Assembly: GCA_947243855.1 (NCBI GenBank)
Contig: CAMXIK010000026.1
Location: forward strand, 1-44,593
From: an uncultured Lachnospiraceae bacterium
Lineage (GTDB): Bacteria; Bacillota; Clostridia; Lachnospirales; Lachnospiraceae
Length of the DNA: 44,593 bases
Direction of reading: 5' to 3'
Shown: positions 8,154 to 17,222 of the stretch, one piece after another
Numbering within the stretch: the stretch's first letter is position 1
Layout of the letters: every line of letters starts with the position of its first letter
Made by a program: the position numbers and the translations under genes
Notes under the pieces: generated by a model
The model's database searches: none
What the model saw: the letters and a program-made list of their open reading frames with translations, nothing else
What the model was told of the DNA's origin: nothing

Positions 8154-9770
8154 ATGAATTGGGATGAGGCAAACAAGGAACTGGATAGAAGAAGAGAAAA
8201 AGCGCTGCTTGGCGGCGGGCCAAACAGAATTGAGAAACAGCATGCGTCCGGCAAACTGACGGCCAGAGAGAGGATTGAGATGCTGCTTGATCCGGGCACC
8301 TTTGTGGAAGTGGACGGCTTTTTGGAGTCCCGTATCGATGATTTTGATCTGGATAAGAGGCGCGTACCGGGCGACGGCGTGGTGACAGGCTATGGTGAGA
8401 TCGACGGCAGACAGGTGTTTGTGGCCAGCGAGGATTTTACGGTGATCGGCGGTACGCTGGGCGAGTATCATTCCTTTAAGATATGCAGGATTCAGGACAT
8501 GGCGATGGAGATGAAGGCCCCTTTGATCTGCATCAATGACAGCGGCGGCGCCAGAATCGAGGAGGGGATTTCCTCTTTGAGCGGGTACAGCGGGATGTTT
8601 CTGCGTCACACGAAAGCCTCCGGCGTGATTCCCCAGATTGCGGTGATTTTAGGACCTTGTTCGGGCGGCGCCTGCTATGCGCCGGCGATCTGTGACTTTA
8701 TCTTTATGGTAAAGGATATTTCTAAGATGTTTATTACTGGTCCTAATGTAGTGAAAACCGTTATTAACGAGGAAGTGTCTGTGGAGGAACTTGGCGGGGC
8801 CGAAGTGCACGCGAAAAAGAGCGGCGTATCCCACTTTACTTACGATACGGAAAACGAGTGCCTGATGGGCGTGAGAAAGCTCCTGTCTTATCTGCCGAGC
8901 AACTGGATGGAGAAGCCGCCGGTGGTCAACACTGCGGAGAGACAGAGCCTTTCTACCAGAGTTGGGAAAGTATTTGGCAGAGGCGAGGGCGCAAGGCAGG
9001 ATAATGTGATCCGCACAAAGGCTGCTAAATTAAAGGATATCGTGCCCGATAATTCCCGCCATGCCTATGACGTGAAGGAAGTCATCGACTGCATCGTGGA
9101 TGAGGGAAGCTTTTTTGAGGTACAGAAGGAATTTGCCACTAATGCGGTGGTTGGGTGGTGCCGTATGGCGGGTAAGGTCGTGGGTATCGTGGCCAATCAG
9201 CCCAACTCCATGGGCGGTTCGCTGGATTACCACGCTTCCGATAAAATTGCAAGATTTATCCGTTTCTGCGACTGCTTTAACATTCCTTTAATCACGTTAA
9301 TCGACGTGCCGGCATTCCTGCCCGGAACGGCGCAGGAGCACAACGGTATTATCCGCCACGGCGCGAAGATTCTCTATGCGTACTCGGAAGCCACTGTGCC
9401 GAAGATTTCGCTGATTATGAGAAAAGCTTACGGCGGCGCGTATATTGCTATGAATTCCAAGGAAATGGGCGCGGATATTGTGTACGCATGGCCCATTGCG
9501 GAGATCGCGGTGATGGGAGCGGACGGTGCGGTCAATATTGCCTTCAAGAGAAAAATCAAGGCGGCGGCCGATCCCGAAGCCATGCGCGCCCAGTGTAAGA
9601 AGGAGTACGAAGATCGGTTTTTGAATCCTTATGTGGCGGCGGCCAGAGGCTACGTCAACGAGGTAATTAAGCCAGAGGAGACGAGGGAGGCGCTTTTGAA
9701 GGCGCTGCGCGGGTTGAAGAACAAGCAGGCGGAGAATCCGAAGAAGAAACATGGGAATATACCGTTATAG
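8154..9770 (+). CDS. Acyl-CoA carboxyltransferase (PccB/MmdA type)
   Basis: Carboxyltransferase of 538 residues that moves CO2 between carboxybiotin and an acyl-CoA. It has the two crotonase-like halves of the family: the first with INDSGGARIEEG and GPCSGGACYAPA (about residues 140-185), the second with GSLDYHASDKIARFI, LIDVPAFLPGTAQEHNG and the AYGGAYIAMNSK block (about 350-440). The two halves are fused, as in propionyl-CoA carboxylase beta or methylmalonyl-CoA decarboxylase alpha, unlike the separate AccA and AccD. The frame opens at a TTG (8109) inside the operator, but GGAGG at 8143-8147 fits the ATG at 8154. No biotin carrier or carboxylase gene is adjacent, so the partner is encoded elsewhere. 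The FabT-like sites favour a lipid-related role. Substrate is not assignable. Confidence 0.9.
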   Translation: MNWDEANKELDRRREKALLGGGPNRIEKQHASGKLTARERIEMLLDPGTFVEVDGFLESRIDDFDLDKRRVPGDGVVTGYGEIDGRQVFVASEDFTVIGGTLGEYHSFKICRIQDMAMEMKAPLICINDSGGARIEEGISSLSGYSGMFLRHTKASGVIPQIAVILGPCSGGACYAPAICDFIFMVKDISKMFITGPNVVKTVINEEVSVEELGGAEVHAKKSGVSHFTYDTENECLMGVRKLLSYLPSNWMEKPPVVNTAERQSLSTRVGKVFGRGEGARQDNVIRTKAAKLKDIVPDNSRHAYDVKEVIDCIVDEGSFFEVQKEFATNAVVGWCRMAGKVVGIVANQPNSMGGSLDYHASDKIARFIRFCDCFNIPLITLIDVPAFLPGTAQEHNGIIRHGAKILYAYSEATVPKISLIMRKAYGGAYIAMNSKEMGADIVYAWPIAEIAVMGADGAVNIAFKRKIKAAADPEAMRAQCKKEYEDRFLNPYVAAARGYVNEVIKPEETREALLKALRGLKNKQAENPKKKHGNIPL

Positions 9771-9779
9771 ATGAAAAGG

Positions 9780-9815
9780 AAAAGCCAGTGTTTCGGGATG
9801 GAAGCACTGGCTTTT
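9780..9815 (+). terminator. Terminator after the carboxyltransferase gene
   Basis: AAAAGCCAGTG pairs with CACTGGCTTTT and the stem extends inward by four more pairs to a 6-nt loop. T-rich exit. It starts about 10 bp after the stop. Confidence 0.85.
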
Positions 9816-9856
9816 GCATATAAATCAGAGGTTCGTTATGGAACTCCTGTGCATAC

Positions 9857-10684
9857 TCAAATATTATATTTTTGAAAAAGCTCTTCCCGGTACTTAGAAT
9901 CCTTTGTGGCGCGTTCCAGTTCTTTGATCAGCCCGTTCAAAAGTAAGATAGAAGTAAGAGTGGCCATTCTGTCTACTCCTTCAGCATGGCCTTCGGCGCG
10001 ACCCTCAGCACGGCCTGCTTCGCGTTCTTGCTGTTTTATCTGTAAAAGTGTCATAAACTCCACCTCCCATTCTTCATGTTCTCTGGCTTTGCTGACCAGA
10101 TCATCCAGATTTTTTGTGAAAGGATCAGATGCAGGCTGTCCGGATAGATATTCCAGAAACGCCGCAAGCTCTTTTGGCACGCCGGCTTTGTCTCCAGACG
10201 CGTTTAGGAATACTTTTGTGGAACCGTCTTCCAAAACCAGATCTGTGCATTCCAAACATAAGTTGTTAAAGGTATACACGCATTTGCCCCGATCAAAAGG
10301 GTCTTGCAGACAGATAAAAATGATGTAACTCTTCCGCAGTTGACTGTACGCTGCTCCCTTTTCGATCAGGTTAAGATCGATCATTCCCTGATAATAACGG
10401 GTTCTTTTGGGCAAGTCGCTGTTAAGAGTTGTCTGCATTTCAATGTCATAGACGGTATCATCGCCTTCCAGATACACATCCAGCCGGATTCCCTTCCCAT
10501 CATCCGTGATCCGGATTGACTTTTGTACTTCCAGAGTATCGGCATCGTCAGGGACTCCGATTCTTGTAATCTTGCGATCCAAAATCATTTCCAGAAGCTG
10601 TTTGCAGACCTCCGGATTCGTCTGCATGATCTTGCCAAACAGAAAGTCATTGGAAAGATCAAGTTCTTTGTAAGATTTGCTCAT
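9857..10684 (-). CDS. Rpn-family recombination-promoting nuclease/putative transposase
   Basis: Full-length 275-residue member. It opens with DLSNDFLFGKIM, the usual start of this family. The PD-(D/E)XK core is visible as GIRLDVYLEGDDTVYDIEMQT (Asp and the ExQ pair, about residues 66-85). Further features are RTRYYQGMID and SYIIFICLQDPFDRG. The C-terminal part carries a Glu-Gly linker (GRAEGRAEGHAEG) and a helical tail, as in the truncated relative at the left edge of the window. These nucleases cut DNA in vitro and raise recombination in E. coli; the biological purpose is unsettled. The start has a weak AGGAA site, and a good promoter lies 60 bp upstream. Solitary gene. Confidence 0.88.
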   Translation of the reverse strand: MSKSYKELDLSNDFLFGKIMQTNPEVCKQLLEMILDRKITRIGVPDDADTLEVQKSIRITDDGKGIRLDVYLEGDDTVYDIEMQTTLNSDLPKRTRYYQGMIDLNLIEKGAAYSQLRKSYIIFICLQDPFDRGKCVYTFNNLCLECTDLVLEDGSTKVFLNASGDKAGVPKELAAFLEYLSGQPASDPFTKNLDDLVSKAREHEEWEVEFMTLLQIKQQEREAGRAEGRAEGHAEGVDRMATLTSILLLNGLIKELERATKDSKYREELFQKYNI

Positions 10685-10743
10685 TTAAATTCCTGTCATA
10701 TTTACGTTTATGAGTTTGAAGTGTCTTTGCTTATTATGGCTTT

Positions 10744-10772
10744 ATTATAGCAGTTTTACAAGGCAGATGCAA
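10744..10772 (-). promoter_or_regulatory. Promoter of the Rpn nuclease gene
   Basis: On the minus strand: TTGCAT, 17 nt, TATAAT (10749-10744). The leader is about 60 nt. Confidence 0.7.
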
Positions 10773-10810
10773 GAAAGGACTGGCGGCAAGGAACAGCACG
10801 ATCAGTAACC

Positions 10811-12478
10811 CTATTTTTGATACAACACAAACGCTTCATACGGTTCCAGTGTGAGTTCCCTTTCGGCATAGTTCCGGTCCCGATTGGAAATCAGGCAGGC
10901 CGCCCCGATCAATTCGTCGGGAACGGTAAAGGCCGTCTCATGGTCGCAGAAGCTGCACACCACCAGAAGCTTTTCGCATTCCAGCGTTCTTGTGTAGACG
11001 AACAATTCCTCACTGTCCTCCAGCATCGCTTCGTACTTCCCGTACACAATGACCGGATATTTCTTTCGGAGAGCAATCAGTTTCCGGTAATAATGGAAGA
11101 CGGAATCGGGGTCTGCGGTCTCCGCTTTGGCGTTGATCTCCTTATAGTTGGGGTTCACCGCAATCCAAGGCGTGCCCGCCGTAAAGCCCGCCTGCTTGGA
11201 ATCGTCCCACTGCATAGGCGTTCTGGCGTTATCACGGCTCTTGAAAGCGATGCAGGGCCAGAATACCTCGTGGGAAAGCTGGCCGTCTAGACACCATTCC
11301 CGATAGGCGTTGATGCTTTCGATATCGCGGAACTCATTCGGACTCTGGAAAGGATAGTTGGTCATGCCAAGTTCTTCGCCTTGATAGATGTAGGGTGTGC
11401 CCTGCATCATATGCAGGCAGGTGGCCAGCATTTTTGCGGAGGTTTCCCGGTACGCGGGGCGGTCGTCTCCGAAGCGGGAGACAGCGCGGGGCTGGTCGTG
11501 ATTGTCCCAGAACAAACTGTTCCAAGCGCGGTCATAGAGATCGGTCTGCCAGCGGGAGAGAATTTTTTTCAGAACGGTAAGGGGGATTTTTTCATCCGTC
11601 CATTTCCCGTATTTGCCGTCGCCCTCCACATGTTCAAACTGGAATACCATGTTCAGCTCTCCGGTAGTTTCGCCCGCATATTGCGCAGCCAGTTCCGCAG
11701 TCACGCCGGGAGTTTCCCCCACTGTCATAATATCGTATTTGGACAATACTTCTGCGTTCATCTCCTTTAAATATTTGTGTACGTTTGGGCCGTGCACACA
11801 GTACGGGCCATAGTCCCCGTAGAGGCCGTGTACCTCGCCGTCTGGCATTTCTTTGGTCTTGGAAATCATGCTGATCACGTCCATGCGGAAACCGTCGATC
11901 CCTTTCTCGCACCACCAGGTCATCATGTCGAACACTTCTTGGCGCACCTTCGGGTTATCCCAGTTTAAATCCGGCTGTTTTTGGGAAAACAGGTGCAGAT
12001 AGTACATATCCGTCGTCCCGTCATACTGCCATGCCGAACCGCCAAAACACGAGCCCCAGTTGTTGGGCGGCGTCCCGTCGCTCTTTCCCTTGCGCCAGAT
12101 ATAATAGTCCCGATACTCGTTATCCGTGGACTTTCGGCTTTCTACAAACCATTTGTGCTCGTCTGAGGTATGGTTGACCACCAGATCCATCACGATTTTG
12201 ATTCCCCGTTCATGGGCGGCCGATAGGAGTGCGTCAAAATCCGCCATCGTGCCAAATTCTTCCATAATATCCTGATAATCGCTGATATCATACCCGTTAT
12301 CGTCATTTGGCGACTGATAAACCGGGGAGAGCCAGATCACATCGATCCCCAGATATTTCAAATAATCAAGGCGGCTGATAATACCCTGCAAATCGCCGAT
12401 GCCGTCGCCGTTACTGTCCATAAAACTGCGCGGATAAATCTGATAAATGACCGCTTCTTTCCACCATGTTCTATTCAT
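10811..12478 (-). CDS. GH13_31 alpha-glucosidase, probably oligo-1,6-glucosidase
   Basis: Cytoplasmic retaining glucosidase of 555 residues with a TIM barrel and C-terminal beta domain. Conserved blocks: QIYPRSFMDSNGDGIGDL (14-30), DLVVNHTSDEH (98-108), GFRMDVISM with nucleophile Asp200, GETPG with acid/base Glu255, and NHDQPR with Asp328. The residue after the nucleophile is Val201, which in this subfamily goes with alpha-1,6 activity, so isomalto-oligosaccharides and limit dextrins are likely substrates. The frame can be extended upstream to 12562, but the family start MNRTWWKE is at 12478, where GGAGG precedes it. The start overlaps the upstream glucosidase stop by 8 bp, so translation is coupled. 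Confidence 0.9.
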   Translation of the reverse strand: MNRTWWKEAVIYQIYPRSFMDSNGDGIGDLQGIISRLDYLKYLGIDVIWLSPVYQSPNDDNGYDISDYQDIMEEFGTMADFDALLSAAHERGIKIVMDLVVNHTSDEHKWFVESRKSTDNEYRDYYIWRKGKSDGTPPNNWGSCFGGSAWQYDGTTDMYYLHLFSQKQPDLNWDNPKVRQEVFDMMTWWCEKGIDGFRMDVISMISKTKEMPDGEVHGLYGDYGPYCVHGPNVHKYLKEMNAEVLSKYDIMTVGETPGVTAELAAQYAGETTGELNMVFQFEHVEGDGKYGKWTDEKIPLTVLKKILSRWQTDLYDRAWNSLFWDNHDQPRAVSRFGDDRPAYRETSAKMLATCLHMMQGTPYIYQGEELGMTNYPFQSPNEFRDIESINAYREWCLDGQLSHEVFWPCIAFKSRDNARTPMQWDDSKQAGFTAGTPWIAVNPNYKEINAKAETADPDSVFHYYRKLIALRKKYPVIVYGKYEAMLEDSEELFVYTRTLECEKLLVVCSFCDHETAFTVPDELIGAACLISNRDRNYAERELTLEPYEAFVLYQK

Positions 12479-14153
12479 AATAGGAATCCTCCATTTCCAG
12501 TACCAATACTTGATATCCCTGCAAGGTGATTGTCCCGTTATTTTCTGCAAGTTCTTTCTCATTATTCAGCAGCACGTTTTTATAGGCTGTAGGCAGGGTA
12601 ACTTCCTGCGGCTCCTTTTGATAGTTTCCTATGACAAGAAGGGTGGGCGCCCCCTTCCGGTAATAGGCCATCAGATTGTGCCGCTCCCGCCATACGGGTT
12701 CCAGAGCGCCGTACACGATGGTCTCTTTGTAGGCCGGATTCTTGCGAAGGGCGATCAGCTCCTTATAAAAAGAGTAGACGGAATCCGCGTCCTCTGTCTG
12801 CGCCGCCGCGTTGATGGCGGTATAATTCGGGTTGACCGGAAGCCAAGGCGTGCCGGTAGTAAATCCGGCGTTTGCTTCATCCGACCACTGCATGGGCGTA
12901 CGCGCGTTGTCACGGCTGTGGGCGGATATGGCCTTGATGGCCTCTTCGGGCGAAAGCCCGGCTTCCAACGCGACCTGATATTCGTTGCGGGCAGAGATGT
13001 CGTCGACCTCGTCTATGGATACGACGGGCAGATTCTCCATTCCTAGTTCCTGTCCCTGATAGATAAAAGGGATGCCCCGCAGCAGAAAGCTCAGTGCGGC
13101 CAGCATTTTCTTACTTTTATTGCAGCAGTCTCCTTCGGGAATGTAGCGGCTGACACCCCGCGGGCCGTCGTGGTTTTCGATGATGTTGGAGAGAAATCCG
13201 ATCTCTCCGACCTTGGCCTGAGAGGAAAAACAGCAGTTTTTATAATCGTCCGGGGTGATAGGAGAAGCGTCGTACCAGCCCTTCTCACTGTGGCCGAAAA
13301 TGGTGGCGTTAAAATCAAACATGCTGGAAAAATAACCGTTCTCCCCGATGAAATCCGGCAGCTCGCCGGGTTTTTCGTTGAATACTTCGCCTACGGAAAA
13401 GGCGTCATGTTTGCGAAAAGTACGGTCGCGCATTTCGCTTAAGAATTCCCCGATTCCCGTCGCTTCTTCCAGCATGGCATGAATGCTGCACAGCCCGTCT
13501 TCACGGTCTGGCTCGTAGCTGTGCAGGGGCAGCGCTTTTTTGATGTTGATAATGGCGTCGATGCGGAAGCCGCCAAGGCCCTTTTCCAGCCACCAGTTCA
13601 TGTTTTGATAGACTTCCTCCCGCAGCTTAGGATTTTCCCAATTCAGGTCGGGCTGCTTTTTGTGAAATACATGGAGGTATTGTTTGCTTGTGCCGGGCAG
13701 ATCGTCCCAAACGGGGCCGCCGAAGTAAGAGCGCCAGTTGGTCGGCAGTTCGCCTTCTTTTTTGTCCCGCAGGTAAAAATATTGTCCGTATGTTCCGTCG
13801 GGGTCTTCACAGGCCTTGCGGAACCACTCGTGCTCGTCGGAACAGTGATTGACTACCAGATCCATAAGAACCACCATATCCCTCTTTTTGGCCTCGGCAA
13901 TCAGACGGTCCATGTCCTCCATGGTTCCAAAGCGTGGATCAATGCTATAGTAGTCGGAAATGTCGTAGCCCTGATCGGCCAGAGGGGACTGATAACAGGG
14001 TGACAGCCAGAGAATATCCACGCCAAGGTCTTGCAGATAATCCAGTTTGCTGATGATGCCGGGGATATCCCCGATGCCGTCGCCGTTGGAATCGTAGAAG
14101 CTTTTGGGATAAATTTGATATGCCACTTTGTCATGCCACCATTTTTTGTTCAT
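12471..14153 (-). CDS. GH13_31 alpha-glucosidase, probably alpha-1,4-directed
   Basis: Paralogue of the downstream gene, 560 residues, same fold. Blocks: QIYPKSFYDSNGDGIGDI (13-30), DLVVNHCSDEH (98-108), GFRIDAIINI with nucleophile Asp199, SVGEVFN with acid/base Glu256 and ENHDGPRG with Asp329. The residue after the nucleophile is Ala200 instead of Val, a position where small residues or Thr go with alpha-1,4 preference, so maltose and malto-oligosaccharides are likely. NHDG replaces the usual NHDQ. The start has AGGAGGT and a promoter about 90 bp upstream. It is the first gene of a two-gene unit, with an AraC regulator upstream on the same strand. Trehalose-6-phosphate hydrolase is a less likely alternative. 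Confidence 0.88.
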   Translation of the reverse strand: MNKKWWHDKVAYQIYPKSFYDSNGDGIGDIPGIISKLDYLQDLGVDILWLSPCYQSPLADQGYDISDYYSIDPRFGTMEDMDRLIAEAKKRDMVVLMDLVVNHCSDEHEWFRKACEDPDGTYGQYFYLRDKKEGELPTNWRSYFGGPVWDDLPGTSKQYLHVFHKKQPDLNWENPKLREEVYQNMNWWLEKGLGGFRIDAIINIKKALPLHSYEPDREDGLCSIHAMLEEATGIGEFLSEMRDRTFRKHDAFSVGEVFNEKPGELPDFIGENGYFSSMFDFNATIFGHSEKGWYDASPITPDDYKNCCFSSQAKVGEIGFLSNIIENHDGPRGVSRYIPEGDCCNKSKKMLAALSFLLRGIPFIYQGQELGMENLPVVSIDEVDDISARNEYQVALEAGLSPEEAIKAISAHSRDNARTPMQWSDEANAGFTTGTPWLPVNPNYTAINAAAQTEDADSVYSFYKELIALRKNPAYKETIVYGALEPVWRERHNLMAYYRKGAPTLLVIGNYQKEPQEVTLPTAYKNVLLNNEKELAENNGTITLQGYQVLVLEMEDSYYE

Positions 14154-14240
14154 AACCGTACCTCCTGTTTTTGTGATTTCTTATTTTTCGCAGGGTATCG
14201 GTATCGCCGCGTCCGCCGCCCTGTTTGAGTCGTTATCTAC

Positions 14241-14269
14241 ATTTTAATGACATTGACGGCGATTGTCTT
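14241..14269 (-). promoter_or_regulatory. Promoter of the glucosidase pair
   Basis: On the minus strand: AAGACA (14269-14264), 17 nt, TAAAAT (14246-14241). The weak -35 fits a promoter helped by an activator, such as the AraC protein encoded upstream. Confidence 0.5.
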
Positions 14270-14305
14270 ACGGTTATTTGATTAAAAAATACGGTATTAT
14301 GACTT

Positions 14306-15229
14306 TTAATACAGATTAGTGTGCTTTCGGTACTGCAGAGGGGTGGTTCCGGTGTGACGGCGGAACTCCTGCAGGAAATTTCCCTGATTGTTAAAGCCGC
14401 ATTCCAGACAAATTTCCGTTACCGGCAGATCGGTTTCCTCCAGAAGACGTTTGGCCTGTTTGACGCGGTACTCGTTGATATAGGCGATGGGAGAACAGCC
14501 GATTGCCTTTTTGAACAACCGGCAGAAATATTGCTCGTTCAGGTTTACCCGGCCGGCAAGGTCGGATATGTATATTTTTTCGTGGTAATTTTCTTTAATA
14601 TAAGTAAGGGTTGCCTTGATGCTCTCCACGCTCTTGTTAAAGTTTTTTTCCGTGGGGATAAAAAGGTTGTGGGCGGAGAGGGTGGCAAGCATGTAAAGCA
14701 GCGAGGATTTGATATATAATTGACTAGTTAAGTCATTGGTGGTCAGGCTGCTGTCGGAAGCGGAATCCTCGGTCATCTGTCCAAAAGCCCGCATGATATC
14801 GCAAAAAGCGTTGCAAAGTGGAGCAAAAGCGGGATGCTCCGGCGAAATGTGCCGTGGAAAGAGGAGCTTCCCGTTTTGAAACGGTTTCACAAGATGAATC
14901 TGCGCTTCATCATAGGAATCAAAACTCAGAATACCGGGGGAGAAGACAACGGCGTCCTCCCAATGGCTGTCGGAAGTTTCCGTAATGATGCTGTGCAGTT
15001 CGCCGGGATTGATGAAATAAAAACATTCCGAACGGATTGGGAAGGATTCCATATTGATTTCCAGACGAAATTCCCCGCCGGAAAAATACAGGATTTCCAC
15101 TTCTTCATGCCAGTGATGCTTGACTAGAGTCCCTTTCCCCACTGTATGAGTGCGGTAAGCGGCGCAGGGAAAGGACTGCGTTCCATGCGTCCGTATTTCT
15201 TTGAAAATAGATGACTGCTGATCCATCAT
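14306..15229 (-). CDS. AraC-family transcriptional regulator
   Basis: A 307-residue regulator. The N-terminal cupin-type sensing domain is visible as HHWHEEVEILYFSGGEFRLEI and FYFINPGELHSI (about residues 37-80). The C-terminal 100 residues contain the double helix-turn-helix: KIYISDLAGRVNLNEQYFCRLFKK and LPVTEICLECGFNNQGNFLQEFRR, ending in the AraC signature GTTPLQYRKH. Of two adjacent ATG codons, the first (15229) is preferred for its distance to AAGGAGC. It sits 150 bp upstream of the two glucosidase genes on the same strand, so it probably activates them in response to an oligosaccharide; the ligand is not known. Confidence 0.92.
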   Translation of the reverse strand: MMDQQSSIFKEIRTHGTQSFPCAAYRTHTVGKGTLVKHHWHEEVEILYFSGGEFRLEINMESFPIRSECFYFINPGELHSIITETSDSHWEDAVVFSPGILSFDSYDEAQIHLVKPFQNGKLLFPRHISPEHPAFAPLCNAFCDIMRAFGQMTEDSASDSSLTTNDLTSQLYIKSSLLYMLATLSAHNLFIPTEKNFNKSVESIKATLTYIKENYHEKIYISDLAGRVNLNEQYFCRLFKKAIGCSPIAYINEYRVKQAKRLLEETDLPVTEICLECGFNNQGNFLQEFRRHTGTTPLQYRKHTNLY

Positions 15230-15264
15230 AGAAATGCTCCTTACATGCTGATGTGCTTATTATG

Positions 15265-15315
15265 AAAAAAGGGCCGTTGCTTCGGCAGACGATTGATCTG
15301 CTTTTGCAACAGCCC
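15265..15315 (-). terminator. Terminator after the FliD-like gene
   Basis: On the minus strand: GGGCTGTTGC pairs with GCAACGGCCC (one mismatch), with an inner GCAGA/TCTGC stem, followed by six T. It separates the FliD-like gene from araC. Confidence 0.85.
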
Positions 15316-15331
15316 GTGCGCTCATTTGCTA

Positions 15332-16645
15332 TTAACAATAGCTGTTAAACATCATCCCGCTGTACGCGCTCGTGATGTAAGGACTTGCGAAGTTCTTTCC
15401 GGGATTCTTGTAAGCCACGATCACATTGTTGACGTAGTGCATCGGGTTCAAGGATACCTGATTGGATTTGCGAAGAACGGAATTGGTGAAGCCCTTCATG
15501 GAGGAAAACGCCTCCTTTGCATCTTCGCTGGTAGCCTTCTGGCGCAGCACATTGTTGTCTACTTCCAGAGTACCGTCTAAATTCAGGTTCAATCCTGCCG
15601 AGGTAAGTCCCTTCGCGTACACTCTGGCAACGCTGCTCATTTCATTAAAGAGGCGGTTGCTCTTGGGCTGTACGGCGCTGTACTCGGAAACCGCCTGTAG
15701 GAAAGAGTTATAACCTTTCACCAAGGTGTTAATGTTTTCCGCCAGAGATTCCACATCGGTCTTAATGCCGATAGAAGCCGTTTCGCCTTCCTCACTGCTC
15801 ACGCCGTTCAGCTTCAACTCATAAGTGTTGCCTAACGTGTAGTGATTGGAGGTGGAAGTGCGCTCCTCACCGTTTACAAGGAAGGACGCGTTCGTAGCCG
15901 GCGACGCGGTATAATCAAGTCCCAGATAATCTACCACACCGGCGGTTTTGCTGGTACGCTGATCCGATATCACAAACTGCGCTTTCCTGCCGTCCTTTAA
16001 GCCGGTAGCGTCTGATTCCATCCGTAAAGCGGAACCGCCCTTATCATCCGTAATCACCTTCGCAGACATACCGATATTAGCATTGGTAATCAGCCTGGCC
16101 AGACGCGACTGGATGTCGTTATTCGTGTCGCTGGATTTAATGCTGAACTGGAACTCATAGTTCAGATCGTCAATCCCCACGTCAAAGGAATAGGTGGCGG
16201 GGGAGAGGGTGTTAGGTTCGTCAGCGGGAAGGAATTTCCCGAGATTCACCTGCGGCGAAGCAAGATGCTGCACCTCAACCTCATAGGACGGAAAATCCGT
16301 GTCTGGTTTTCTGGACCCCACATATTTGGCGGAGACAATTTCTTCATTGCTCGAATAGGCAACCTTCTTATTGAGAAGCTCTTCTTCGTCGAGACCGCCA
16401 AGAGAAGCGATGGTATTGCGAAGCTCTCTGGCGTTTTCTTTTATGCCTACGGCAAACTGCTGGGATTCCTTACTGGTGTCTAAGATGAACAGAGGGGCTT
16501 CCTTATTCATCTTGACAATCGAATTGTACACGTTGCGAAGCTCGCTCTTCTTATGGGTATCATAAGGCGTGCTCGACTTCGGCGCGTAAGTCGTCATATA
16601 GAAATTATAGACGTTTGTTAAGTTATTGATTGTGTTGTAAGCCAT
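15332..16645 (-). CDS. FliD-like (flagellar cap family) protein, orphan
   Basis: A 437-residue protein with the block order of flagellar cap proteins. YEVEVQHLASPQVNLGKF (about 120-140) matches the N-terminal FliD region. Ig-like segments follow. NTLVKGYNSFLQAVSEYS (about 315) and GLNLNLDGTLEVDNNVL (about 360) match the FliD C-terminal domain. The first 90 residues (MAYNTINNLTNVYNFY) do not resemble a normal FliD start, and no other flagellar gene is in the window. It may be a non-flagellar surface or secreted relative. The frame extends to 16732, but GGAGGG directly before the ATG at 16645 decides the start. It ends in its own terminator, so it is monocistronic. Confidence 0.7.
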   Translation of the reverse strand: MAYNTINNLTNVYNFYMTTYAPKSSTPYDTHKKSELRNVYNSIVKMNKEAPLFILDTSKESQQFAVGIKENARELRNTIASLGGLDEEELLNKKVAYSSNEEIVSAKYVGSRKPDTDFPSYEVEVQHLASPQVNLGKFLPADEPNTLSPATYSFDVGIDDLNYEFQFSIKSSDTNNDIQSRLARLITNANIGMSAKVITDDKGGSALRMESDATGLKDGRKAQFVISDQRTSKTAGVVDYLGLDYTASPATNASFLVNGEERTSTSNHYTLGNTYELKLNGVSSEEGETASIGIKTDVESLAENINTLVKGYNSFLQAVSEYSAVQPKSNRLFNEMSSVARVYAKGLTSAGLNLNLDGTLEVDNNVLRQKATSEDAKEAFSSMKGFTNSVLRKSNQVSLNPMHYVNNVIVAYKNPGKNFASPYITSAYSGMMFNSYC

Positions 16646-16754
16646 AAGCCCTCCTTTCCTCCGTGAAAGCATTACAGACACCTCTTGCGGCTCTCCATAG
16701 CCTACAAGGTATCTCGCTGGGCGTTTCTTCATATTAAAATATATACTTGATACT

Positions 16755-16784
16755 ATTTTAACATTTTATCCGCGAAAAAAGCAA
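16755..16784 (-). promoter_or_regulatory. Possible promoter of the FliD-like gene
   Basis: On the minus strand: TTGCTT, 18 nt, TAAAAT. No sigma-28-type flagellar promoter (TAAA with CCGATA) was found in front of the gene. The 395-bp gap 16646-17040 holds this and the rpmG promoter. Confidence 0.4.
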
Positions 16785-16918
16785 GTATTTTGGGAAAAAA
16801 CACGTATTTTTTTCTTTGCACGGCCCTCGTATATCTTATATATCGTAAGGGAAAGTTATTTTATAAAGACCCTTTCTGAAAAAAACTATATTTTTTGGCA
16901 GAGAAAGTGAAAAAGCGG

Positions 16919-16947
16919 TTGACTTGGGGCGTTCCATATGATATATT
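16919..16947 (+). promoter_or_regulatory. Promoter of the rpmG-secE-nusG-rplKA block
   Basis: TTGACT (16919-16924), 17 nt, TATATT (16942-16947). The leader to rpmG is about 85 nt. Confidence 0.75.
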
Positions 16948-17040
16948 GTGTGAGCGAGATAAGATTTAGGTCTTTTTTTTATGCTTAAAAAATGAGAGAT
17001 ACGAGATCAAACGAATCGTAATACAGGTGGAGGTGGCAAG

Positions 17041-17190
17041 ATGCGCACAAGAATCACATTGGCATGTACGGAGTGCAAACAGCGTAACTACAATACAACA
17101 AAGGATAAGAAGACTCATCCGGACAGGATGGAGACGAAGAAGTATTGCAGATTCTGCAAGAGACATACTCTGCATAAGGAGACGAAGTAA
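17041..17190 (+). CDS. rpmG: Ribosomal protein L33
   Basis: A 49-residue 50S subunit protein. It begins [17 protein letters not shown] and has two CxxC pairs (CTEC and CRFC), so it is the zinc-binding form. The ending RHTLHKETK is typical. GGAGGTGG lies just upstream of the ATG. It is followed after 32 bp by secE in the order usual for Firmicutes (rpmG-secE-nusG). Confidence 0.96.
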   Translation: MRTRITLACTECKQRNYNTTKDKKTHPDRMETKKYCRFCKRHTLHKETK

Positions 17191-17222
17191 GAGGTCGTCG
17201 TTTTGAAAAGGAGAGAGTTACT

